DNA of 56,326 nucleotides, taken from positions 1-56,326 of the forward strand of contig CAZFPK010000018.1 in NCBI GenBank assembly GCA_964521025.1, given 5' to 3'. Source of the stretch: DRTC01 sp964521025. Lineage in GTDB: Bacteria > Cloacimonadota > Cloacimonadia > Cloacimonadales > TCS61. Shown here piece after piece: positions 41,671-49,165 of this stretch (the first letter of the stretch is position 1; the number at the start of each line of letters is the position of its first letter). Position numbers and translations under genes: made by a program. The notes beneath the pieces are model-generated. The model ran no database searches and was not told the origin of the DNA. It was given only the letters and a program-made list of their open reading frames with translations.

Positions 41671-42606
41671 TCAGAACCTTTTCGTGAGCATAATTGAAGG
41701 AGAAAGTTTATTATTTACAAATACAGGAGCAACTTTGATCTTCAGATTATTAGTATATTGCACATTTCTTTTGCGAGTTAATCTCAATGCATCCAAACTT
41801 GCCAGGATATGATTGAAAACGATCCCGAAACTGCAGGAAACAGCATTGCCATACAATTTTTCCGCATCTTCCCGCATTTTAACATATTTTTCCCGATAGA
41901 CACTATATTTCCCGGTATGGCTATCGTAAGCAGTTTGGTATTCCAGGTAATTGCTTGCATTTTCGTTAGCAGGTTCGACTCCGTTCCATGTATTTGCGTC
42001 GAAGATCCAGGCAGGATTGGTGAAATAACCATCGGGATGAACAGCATAAATATTATACCAATCATTCCAACCGAAAAGATAAATATTGTGTTTTCCGATA
42101 TCTTCATAGAATTCTTGAGAGTCATGGTCATCGAGGATGAATAAGTTTTCATCATAACTGTCATCGGGATTGACTTCGATCAAGTAATGTTCCGTTTGGT
42201 ATTGGTCATCTCTATTATAACGGTATATTAAATTGGCAGGATTATTATTATCCGGATTTCCGTCATAATAACCGACCACTTCTTTATTTGCATAATATTC
42301 ATAATCTTTAGTTTTGTCATCTCCCATTTTGTTGTAATGAATATATCCGTACCAGAGACCGATTTCTATTAAAGGAAAAATGTATGTCGTAATACTTTTG
42401 GGATTTGCATAAAAATTACCTGCTCCGGGAAACAGAGCAGAAAGTAACATTGCTTTTGCTGCTGATTTCTTGGTGTATTCAATTCTAAAAAGATCATCTT
42501 CTTCCGTATTAATTTCTTTTCCGAATTCATTATTTTCGGTTTCTTCTGCAAAAGAAACAAAAAAGATACTTGTTATAATGAGGATAATAGTTATTTTTTT
42601 TTCCAT
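41671..42606 (-). CDS. DUF5683-like exported protein, copy 2
   Basis: A 311-residue paralogue of the next gene: signal peptide (ITIILIITSIFFVSFA), KAMLLSALFPGAGNFYANPK and a following GLWYGYIHYNK segment, then a longer Asn/Asp/Tyr-rich insert (residues about 95-220) before the shared C-terminal VSCSFGIVFNHILASLDALRL helix and a strand-like end. AAGGAG lies eight bases before ATG 42606. It is the first gene of the pair; together they may be an envelope complex. Function is unknown. Confidence 0.6.
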   Translation of the reverse strand: MEKKITIILIITSIFFVSFAEETENNEFGKEINTEEDDLFRIEYTKKSAAKAMLLSALFPGAGNFYANPKSITTYIFPLIEIGLWYGYIHYNKMGDDKTKDYEYYANKEVVGYYDGNPDNNNPANLIYRYNRDDQYQTEHYLIEVNPDDSYDENLFILDDHDSQEFYEDIGKHNIYLFGWNDWYNIYAVHPDGYFTNPAWIFDANTWNGVEPANENASNYLEYQTAYDSHTGKYSVYREKYVKMREDAEKLYGNAVSCSFGIVFNHILASLDALRLTRKRNVQYTNNLKIKVAPVFVNNKLSPSIMLTKRF

Positions 42607-42728
42607 TTTTTTGCTCCTTAAATTTGTTCGGATTTACCTCCATGAATACAAATTTTCGTTGTTTGTTTTCTAAGTACTTCTTTGTGTCCTTCGTGGCTAA
42701 TCCATAATCTTTAAGACATTTTGATACA

Positions 42729-45700
42729 TTACTTTTCAATGGCTATCGGTATTTTTTTTACAGAGCCATTGGATTTAACTATTCCGAAATATAGTCCGGA
42801 TGCTATTTTCCGGGTATCCCAGACAATATCCTGGTCGTCATTATTTTCTTTTGGTTGTAAAACATGGTGAACGATATTCCCGGCAATATCAAATATTTTC
42901 AAGTCTATATTATTTTGCGCATTATTGATCTTGATCCTTACCTCACCATTTTTGGCAGGATTCGGATAAGCAAAAGCCGTAAGTTTTTGATTGGTAACCG
43001 GTTGATAATCAATGAAGTTTTTATATAGAGAATAACCGCCGTTCCTGTAACCATCCCAGATAATCGGGTCTTCGTATATTCCTTCAATATAGGAAGAATA
43101 AAGGATATTTGAAACATCTGTATAGATAAAGAAAAAGCGATTGGAATATTCATCCCAATAGAAATAATTAAAATTATCGGTCTTGTTCCAGAAATAAGAA
43201 TATTCAAAACGGATATCAGCATCGTTATTTATAGCAAAAAATCCCTGGTTTTCTTCTTCGAGGATGATCATCGCTTCATTATCGAATTCAATGATCCGCG
43301 GATAACTGTATGGAAGTAAATTCTTATATTCCAGGTAAGCCGGAAAACCCGAAGCCATCGTTCCGTCGGGAGTGATCGCAAAAATCCTGTTTCCAGCTCC
43401 AAAAGCGAGGTAGATCAGACCGTCATTAAAAATTTTCCCGATTGCCAGTTGTGTTGGAATTTTATTTGTATAGGAATACAAACTGAATATTTTTATGATG
43501 GAACCATTTTGGATTTTGAAGATATCACCTTTTTTATTCTGGATAAAAGTAGCGTTGTTACCGGTATTCAAAGAATCAATGAAACAGACCGGAGAAAAAT
43601 CGCTTTCATAACCGGGTATTTCGATACTTGTGTTACCGGAAATATCATCAGGATCGATGAAATTGAGTTTTCCATTGGAAGCAGCGATGATGTTTGTCCC
43701 GTCATAAGCTAATTTTTTTACGGAAATATCGAGGGAATCCGAACCGATAAATAATTTTTCTAAGGTCGGAACAATTAGAAGCGACAATTCTTCGATGAAA
43801 AGAGGAGATTCTGTGATTTCTGATGAGAAAATGATTTCTTCCGAAATTGTGGGAGAGATAAAGCTGAGGATGCTATCGGAAACAAACATGAATTCGTCGT
43901 AACGATCATCGATATAATTTACGGAAAGAATTGGTTGGGTTATTCCCCGATTATAAGTATTGTAGAGATCATCACCGAGATAATTCCAGGTTCCGGAAAC
44001 ATTGGAAAAATAGCTGATTATCGAATCAGTATAAACAGGAAAGCTGGCAAATTCAAAAAGGTTTCCTAAATTTCCGATTGAATAAAGAGAATCATAAGGA
44101 AAATCTGCAATAATGTCATTGGATAGTTTTTCAGTGAAATCAAAAAGATGTGTTCCAATCTTGAAACTCATGATTCTTTCCGTATTCTGTGTGAGCAGAT
44201 AATCGCTGATCTCATAAATTGTAAAGATGGAAGGATTGCCGTCATTGGTTAAGAATGCAGGTTCGGTTCTGGCAGAAAGAGAATCATTATGGAGATGACC
44301 CAAAAATGAACCGTCGGGTAAATATTGATCATCCCAACCATTGAAATATCCGTATATGTCAAATTTCGGCATGTATCGATAAAATGGTTCGTATTCTGTT
44401 CCCCGCCAGTTATAAGAATAGAGATTACCGATATCTTCGATACCATCTGCTTCGATAATCCTGACGGCTCTTCTGGAATGGCTTGTATTTACGGAATTAT
44501 TATCAAAGTTCTCGTTTTCATAAAGTCTATCTTCATCGATATGCCAGGCAATGATTCCACCACCATAATTCCTCCCGTCGAAACTCACCCATCCGGGAAG
44601 CATATAATCATATTCGTAAGTAAATGGTTCACCTAATAATGTATCCATAACTGTCGGATAAAGTATGATCCTTTCATCATCCGTAACCTTGAAACGAGTT
44701 CCGCTATCTCCGTCCGGATCGACTTGTCTGTTTTCAAGTAAGACATATTCGGTTTCATTAAGAGGGATTTTGATAAAATATATTTCGTCATTTGGGAATG
44801 GATTGAGCCTGGTTTCACAGGGAAAAATTTCAATAGATTCGCCGAAATTTATTTCGGAAATATCCTTTAATATACCTTCTTGCCGGAATTCATTTTCCCA
44901 GGCAATTAATCGCGACCAGATCCCGGGAAATACAGGGAATCCGCCTTCGAGAAAATAGTAGATATCATATTCCCCATCATCATCTTCATCAACAGGGTGG
45001 ACTCCTGAACCAAATCCTCCGCTGTCCATAATATCATAATATCCTACTTCGGGAGTGAATGTCCTGACATTATAGAGATCAATAAAACCTAAAGAATGAC
45101 CGAATTCATGAGCAAAAACAGCATTAACTAATCCGTAGCCATAGACCTCGGAATATAATTCATTTTCCTGGGTTATGATATCCTGCGTGATAGTTTCCGG
45201 AACATTGCAGGCATTATCGATGACAACTGTTCCCTCATCGACATAAGCCATTTTTTCTTCTTCTTTAACATTAATAAAAAAAGATGGAATATCTGCAGGA
45301 GTATCTCCGAAAACATCGTGCTGCCAATCAGAACCTGCGTGAATGAACATAAAGTGTTCATATTCGCTGAAATCAATATTATCATCTTCGTCCGCAACAG
45401 CGAAACAATCCAGGAAATACTGCTCGAATCTCTGAACCATTAAGTCAGATGAAGCACCGGGAGGATTATAATAACTCATCAGGTTTGGTAAAGTATAAGC
45501 ATTAATTGCTGCATCCTTCGAGGGTTCAGGGAAAATATCATACTTCAATTCGAAATGTTCATAGCTGGCTGCTAAATAATAGTACCGTAGAGCCGTAAGT
45601 TGATCATCAAAAAAATATTGATCATGAGGTGGTTTTCCTAATGAGATTGGATAATCGGAAGCATCTGTAGAATCGAGAAATGTGCCGTCACCGGTTGTTT

Positions 45701-45929
45701 GCGGATCGTCATCGACCTGGAATTCGATCATCAAAACCAGGAGTTTATTCGAGTTCCGCTTTCGGAGATCAAATGCTCTTCTTGAAGATAAATATTCTTC
45801 TACCGGATGGGTTTTTAGCTCGAGGTTGGTTGGCGGTTTTCCTTTGGCGAAATGTAATTTTTTTGCTATTGCCAGTTGTGGTACGAGTAATCCGGCAATA
45901 ATCAATACATTTATTATGACTCTCTTCAT
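42729..45929 (-). CDS. M6-family metalloprotease with C-terminal sorting domain
   Basis: A 1066-residue secreted zinc protease. After a signal peptide (VIINVLIIAGLLVPQLAIA) and a short propeptide region, an M6 (immune inhibitor A-like) catalytic domain carries the zinc motif HEFGHSLGFIDLY at residues 274-286, with GYYDIMDSGGFGSG downstream as in M6 family members, and RRAVRIIEADG near residue 490. A long beta-rich region follows, and the end is a sorting domain beginning FAYPNPAKNGEVRI with WDTRKIASGLYFGI. It starts three bases after the stop of a PorV-like barrel gene, so barrel and cargo are coupled. It is expected to degrade proteins outside the cell. Confidence 0.85.
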   Translation of the reverse strand: MKRVIINVLIIAGLLVPQLAIAKKLHFAKGKPPTNLELKTHPVEEYLSSRRAFDLRKRNSNKLLVLMIEFQVDDDPQTTGDGTFLDSTDASDYPISLGKPPHDQYFFDDQLTALRYYYLAASYEHFELKYDIFPEPSKDAAINAYTLPNLMSYYNPPGASSDLMVQRFEQYFLDCFAVADEDDNIDFSEYEHFMFIHAGSDWQHDVFGDTPADIPSFFINVKEEEKMAYVDEGTVVIDNACNVPETITQDIITQENELYSEVYGYGLVNAVFAHEFGHSLGFIDLYNVRTFTPEVGYYDIMDSGGFGSGVHPVDEDDDGEYDIYYFLEGGFPVFPGIWSRLIAWENEFRQEGILKDISEINFGESIEIFPCETRLNPFPNDEIYFIKIPLNETEYVLLENRQVDPDGDSGTRFKVTDDERIILYPTVMDTLLGEPFTYEYDYMLPGWVSFDGRNYGGGIIAWHIDEDRLYENENFDNNSVNTSHSRRAVRIIEADGIEDIGNLYSYNWRGTEYEPFYRYMPKFDIYGYFNGWDDQYLPDGSFLGHLHNDSLSARTEPAFLTNDGNPSIFTIYEISDYLLTQNTERIMSFKIGTHLFDFTEKLSNDIIADFPYDSLYSIGNLGNLFEFASFPVYTDSIISYFSNVSGTWNYLGDDLYNTYNRGITQPILSVNYIDDRYDEFMFVSDSILSFISPTISEEIIFSSEITESPLFIEELSLLIVPTLEKLFIGSDSLDISVKKLAYDGTNIIAASNGKLNFIDPDDISGNTSIEIPGYESDFSPVCFIDSLNTGNNATFIQNKKGDIFKIQNGSIIKIFSLYSYTNKIPTQLAIGKIFNDGLIYLAFGAGNRIFAITPDGTMASGFPAYLEYKNLLPYSYPRIIEFDNEAMIILEEENQGFFAINNDADIRFEYSYFWNKTDNFNYFYWDEYSNRFFFIYTDVSNILYSSYIEGIYEDPIIWDGYRNGGYSLYKNFIDYQPVTNQKLTAFAYPNPAKNGEVRIKINNAQNNIDLKIFDIAGNIVHHVLQPKENNDDQDIVWDTRKIASGLYFGIVKSNGSVKKIPIAIEK

Positions 45930-45932
45930 GTT

Positions 45933-46979
45933 CTAAAATTCAACTTTTACAGAGAAAGTCTGGTTGTGTCTTTGGAGATCTCCACCCGGTTGCATAGCAA
46001 AATCAAAGGCAACATTATACTTGTTTGAAAAAGTATAATGAATACCTGCTCCAAATGAGACATCGACGATGGAACCAGCTCTATCGGAAATATACCCGAC
46101 TCTTAAAGAGAGCAAGTCCAGGTAAACATATTCCGCTCCGGCATTAAAGATGATCGCTTCCCATTCGTCTTTTTTAGCATCATCTATCCAGGCAGTGAAA
46201 ATTCTTTTGTAAAGAGCATCATCATTTGCCAGGAGTTTGTTCATATCGGTATTTACCGTCAATTTATTATAAGCAGAATTTAAAATTTTATAAGATAATC
46301 CCATCCTCCAGTTCATCGGGAGTGGTTCGGCTTGAGCTTCATTTTCATAAATGATGTTCGGTCCTATATTCTGAAAATTCAAACCAAAATCAAGATCATC
46401 AATAAACAGATTTTTTTGTTTCCAACCCAAATCAAAGGCATAACTCATTCCATAACCTTTAGTTATGAGACCCTGAGTAATACTTGCAGGAACAAGATTG
46501 CTATAGATAAATTTGAAAGCTAAACCAAGCCCCGTATTCTCATTTAACTGGAAACTGTAGGACGGAGAAACAGAAAATTCATAGGTTGTAAAGGTACCTT
46601 GTGAATTTCCCTCACCATCAAATGCTTCCTGTGTACCGGCAGTAAAGTATAAGATATTGAACCCCAGGTTACCTACTTCTTCGAAGTATTGATTCCAGGC
46701 GAGATATTCATAATACATATCTCCCAAACCGGCAACCTGACCAAACCAATTTGTATGCATTCCGGCAAATTGAGTTTTCCTGTTAAAAGCTAATGCTCCC
46801 GTATTCCAGTATCCGGCAAAAGCATCATCGACTTGAGCGACATAAGCAGAACCTAATGCACCCGGTCTCGAACCCGGTTCGATCAACAAAAATATACAAG
46901 CAGCTTCGGAAATTGCATTTATAGTTACGGGTAATAAAATAGTTACGATGAGAGCGAGATAAAAAAGTCTTGTCTTCAT
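45933..46979 (-). CDS. PorV/PorQ-family outer-membrane barrel, second locus
   Basis: A 348-residue FadL/PorV-type barrel with a signal peptide (KTRLFYLALIVTILLPVTIN), the family start LLIEPGSRPGALGSAYVAQ, the YWNTGALAF motif in place of YWNPAGLA, and barrel strands to a terminal QTFSVKVEF. ATG 46979 follows GGAGG (six to nine bases upstream); ATG 46991 would add four residues. The M6 protease gene follows at once. By analogy with PorV it may carry that protease across the outer membrane. This is an inference from gene order. Confidence 0.78.
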   Translation of the reverse strand: MKTRLFYLALIVTILLPVTINAISEAACIFLLIEPGSRPGALGSAYVAQVDDAFAGYWNTGALAFNRKTQFAGMHTNWFGQVAGLGDMYYEYLAWNQYFEEVGNLGFNILYFTAGTQEAFDGEGNSQGTFTTYEFSVSPSYSFQLNENTGLGLAFKFIYSNLVPASITQGLITKGYGMSYAFDLGWKQKNLFIDDLDFGLNFQNIGPNIIYENEAQAEPLPMNWRMGLSYKILNSAYNKLTVNTDMNKLLANDDALYKRIFTAWIDDAKKDEWEAIIFNAGAEYVYLDLLSLRVGYISDRAGSIVDVSFGAGIHYTFSNKYNVAFDFAMQPGGDLQRHNQTFSVKVEF

Positions 46980-47081
46980 AATATCCTCCAATTTAAAATT
47001 ATTTTTTTTGTTGAAAAACAGTAAGTAAAGAAAGTTGTCGCCCTAACAATTAATGTTTAAGACCTCCAGAATTTTCAATAA

Positions 47082-47165
47082 TGCCGAAGGCCGGACTCGA
47101 ACCGGCACGAACAAAAGTTCGGAGGATTTTGAGTCCACTGCGTCTACCAATTTCACCACTTCGGC
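47082..47165 (-). tRNA. tRNA-Leu (anticodon CAA)
   Basis: An 84-nt class II tRNA: acceptor GCCGAAG/CTTCGGC with discriminator A, D-arm with GGTAGACGC, anticodon loop CTCAAAA giving CAA for UUG, a long variable arm CGAAC-TTTT-GTTCG, and T-arm GCCGG-TTCGAGT-CCGGC. The 3' CCA is not encoded. Position 28-42 of the anticodon stem is a T-T mismatch. Confidence 0.96.
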
Positions 47166-47221
47166 ATAATCACAAGGAACAAAATTAAGACTGGTTTTTG
47201 GTGTCAAGGATTTTTTGGATA

Positions 47222-47260
47222 AATAAAACCTGCCGTTATTTTGATAAACGACAGGTTTAG
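47222..47260 (-). terminator. Rho-independent terminator of groEL
   Basis: Read on the minus strand, AAACCTGTCGTTT and AACGGCAGGTTT form an 11-bp stem with one mismatch followed by TTATTTA. It lies about 105 bases after the groEL stop. A 16-bp direct repeat (ATGACTATAAAACTAA, twice in 47288-47319) lies between the two. Confidence 0.65.
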
Positions 47261-47364
47261 AATTATTGATTGATTTTCGGTTTTAAAGAATGACTATAAA
47301 ACTAATGACTATAAAACTAAAGAACTACGCGAAAAATCAGATTCCAAAACCGGCAAAAAAACTA

Positions 47365-49005
47365 TTAATACATTCCCGGCATACCACCGCCACCACCAGG
47401 AGGCATCGGAGGCATTTTTTCTTCTTCCGGAATATCCGTAACGATACATTCGGTAGTCAGGAATAAGCCTGAAATACTGGTTGCGTTCTGTAAGGCACTC
47501 CTTACAACTTTCGCCGGATCGATGACACCACTTTTAAAAAGGTCTTCAAATGTATCGGTGTCGGCATTATATCCAAAGTGGTAATCTTTGGAATTTTTGA
47601 TTTTCTCAACGATCAAAGCACCTTCTTCTCCGGCATTGGATGCAATAAAATAAGCAGGAGTGGAAAGAGCTTTTTTTAGAATATCCGCACCTACTTTTTC
47701 CTCATGAGATTTGAGTTTCATATTGTCGATAACCTTTGCTGCATAGATCAATGTTGCTCCTCCACCGGTTACCATTCCTTCTTCAACTGCGGCGCGTGTA
47801 GCATGCAGAGCATCGTCAACGCGAGCTTTTTTCTCTTTCATTTCTGTTTCCGTGGCAGCTCCAATTTTAATAACAGCAACTCCACTCGAAAGTTTAGCTA
47901 ATCTTTCCTGCAGTTTTTCTTTGTCATAATCGGATGTTGTTTCTTCGATCTGTGCTTTGATCTGTTTGATCCTGCCTTCGAGATCTGCTTTTTCTCCATA
48001 CCCTTCTCTGATGGTAGTATTTTCTTTATCAATAATTACTTTCTTGGCTGATCCGAGATCATCGATTTTGGACGAATCGAGTTTTCTTCCTAATTCTTCG
48101 GAAATCACGGTTCCACCTGTCAGGATTGCGATATCTTCCATCATGGCTTTTCGGCGATCTCCAAATCCCGGTGCTTTCACAGCAGCAACATTCAATGTTC
48201 CTCGTAGTTTGTTGACAACAAGAGTTGCCAGAGCTTCACCTTCGATATCTTCAGCGATGATCAACATTGGTTTTCCGGTTTGAGCAACTTCCTGTAAAAT
48301 AGGTAAAAGATCTTTCATAACACTGATCTTCTTATCAAAAAGAAGAATGTAAGGATCTTCAAATTCGGTGATCATTTTGTCCGCATCCGTAACAAAATAC
48401 GGAGAAAGGTAACCGCGATCAAACTGCATACCTTCGACTTTTTCCAATGATGTTTCAATGGATTTTGCTTCTTCCACATTGATGATTCCGTCAGTTCTGC
48501 CAACTTGATTCATTGCTTCCGCAATTAATTTCCCGATTTCCATATCATTATTGGCAGAAATTGCTGCTATTTGAGCGATCTCATCATTGCTCTTTACTTC
48601 TTTACTGAATTCATGGATCTTTTTGACCACGACTTTTGTAGCTTTTTCAATTCCCCTTTTCAGGTACATCGGATTAACACCTGCCGTAACATGTTTCAAT
48701 CCTTCTTCGATGATCGCTTGCGTCAGGATCGTAGCAGTTGTCGTTCCATCACCTGCAACATCATGAGTTTTTTCAGCAACTTCTTTGACCAGCTGCGCTC
48801 CCATGTTTTCAAACGGTTCTTCCAACTCGATTTCTTTAGCAACAGTTACTCCGTCTTTTGTAATAGTTGGAGATCCGAATTTCTTATCGAGGACAACATT
48901 TCTTCCTCTTGGACCTAATGTTACTTTTACGGCATCGGTTAATGTATCGACACCTTTTTTGAGAATAGTTCTCGAATCATGACTGAATTTCATTTGCTTT
49001 GCCAT
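47365..49005 (-). CDS. groEL: Chaperonin GroEL
   Basis: A 546-residue 60-kDa chaperonin forming the tetradecameric folding chamber. Seen are the start KQMKFSHDSRTILKKGVDTL, VTLGPRGRNVVLDKK, the ATP-site GDGTTTATILTQAI near residue 87, the signature AAVEEGMVTGGGATL near 404 and the Gly-Met tail (GGGGGMPGMY). CAGGAGGTTG lies before ATG 49005. A CIRCE operator and TTGACA-type promoter precede it. No groES is adjacent, unlike the usual groES-groEL order; it must be elsewhere. A terminator follows. Confidence 0.97.
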   Translation of the reverse strand: MAKQMKFSHDSRTILKKGVDTLTDAVKVTLGPRGRNVVLDKKFGSPTITKDGVTVAKEIELEEPFENMGAQLVKEVAEKTHDVAGDGTTTATILTQAIIEEGLKHVTAGVNPMYLKRGIEKATKVVVKKIHEFSKEVKSNDEIAQIAAISANNDMEIGKLIAEAMNQVGRTDGIINVEEAKSIETSLEKVEGMQFDRGYLSPYFVTDADKMITEFEDPYILLFDKKISVMKDLLPILQEVAQTGKPMLIIAEDIEGEALATLVVNKLRGTLNVAAVKAPGFGDRRKAMMEDIAILTGGTVISEELGRKLDSSKIDDLGSAKKVIIDKENTTIREGYGEKADLEGRIKQIKAQIEETTSDYDKEKLQERLAKLSSGVAVIKIGAATETEMKEKKARVDDALHATRAAVEEGMVTGGGATLIYAAKVIDNMKLKSHEEKVGADILKKALSTPAYFIASNAGEEGALIVEKIKNSKDYHFGYNADTDTFEDLFKSGVIDPAKVVRSALQNATSISGLFLTTECIVTDIPEEEKMPPMPPGGGGGMPGMY

Positions 49006-49031
49006 AATTCAACCTCCTGTATTTTTTATTT

Positions 49032-49058
49032 TTAGCAATCGCTATTAATGAGTGCTAA
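49032..49058 (-). promoter_or_regulatory. CIRCE operator (HrcA site) of groEL
   Basis: TTAGCAATC-N9-GAGTGCTAA matches the CIRCE consensus TTAGCACTC-N9-GAGTGCTAA with one base different and the exact 9-nt spacer. It lies 27 bases upstream of the groEL start. It predicts heat-shock control by HrcA, whose gene is not in the window. Confidence 0.92.
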
Positions 49059-49084
49059 AAAAAAATTAATCTATTTTCTGTCAA
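49056..49084 (-). promoter_or_regulatory. Likely groEL promoter
   Basis: On the minus strand TTGACA (49084-49079) is followed after 17 nt by TTTTTA (49061-49056), overlapping the upstream arm of the CIRCE site. The -35 is perfect; the -10 is weak. Confidence 0.45.
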
Positions 49085-49165
49085 ACAAAAATATTTTTTT
49101 TGAAAAATTAGTTGCCTAAATACATTCGTTTTTGAAAAAGTCTTATGCAAACGGAGGTTAATCTT

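Noticed and set aside
42530..42739. Minus-strand 69-residue ORF between the M6 protease and DUF5683 genes
   Set aside because: It overlaps the start of the DUF5683 gene in another frame, has no family resemblance, and its CCACGAAGGACACAAAGAAG segment looks like a dispersed intergenic repeat.
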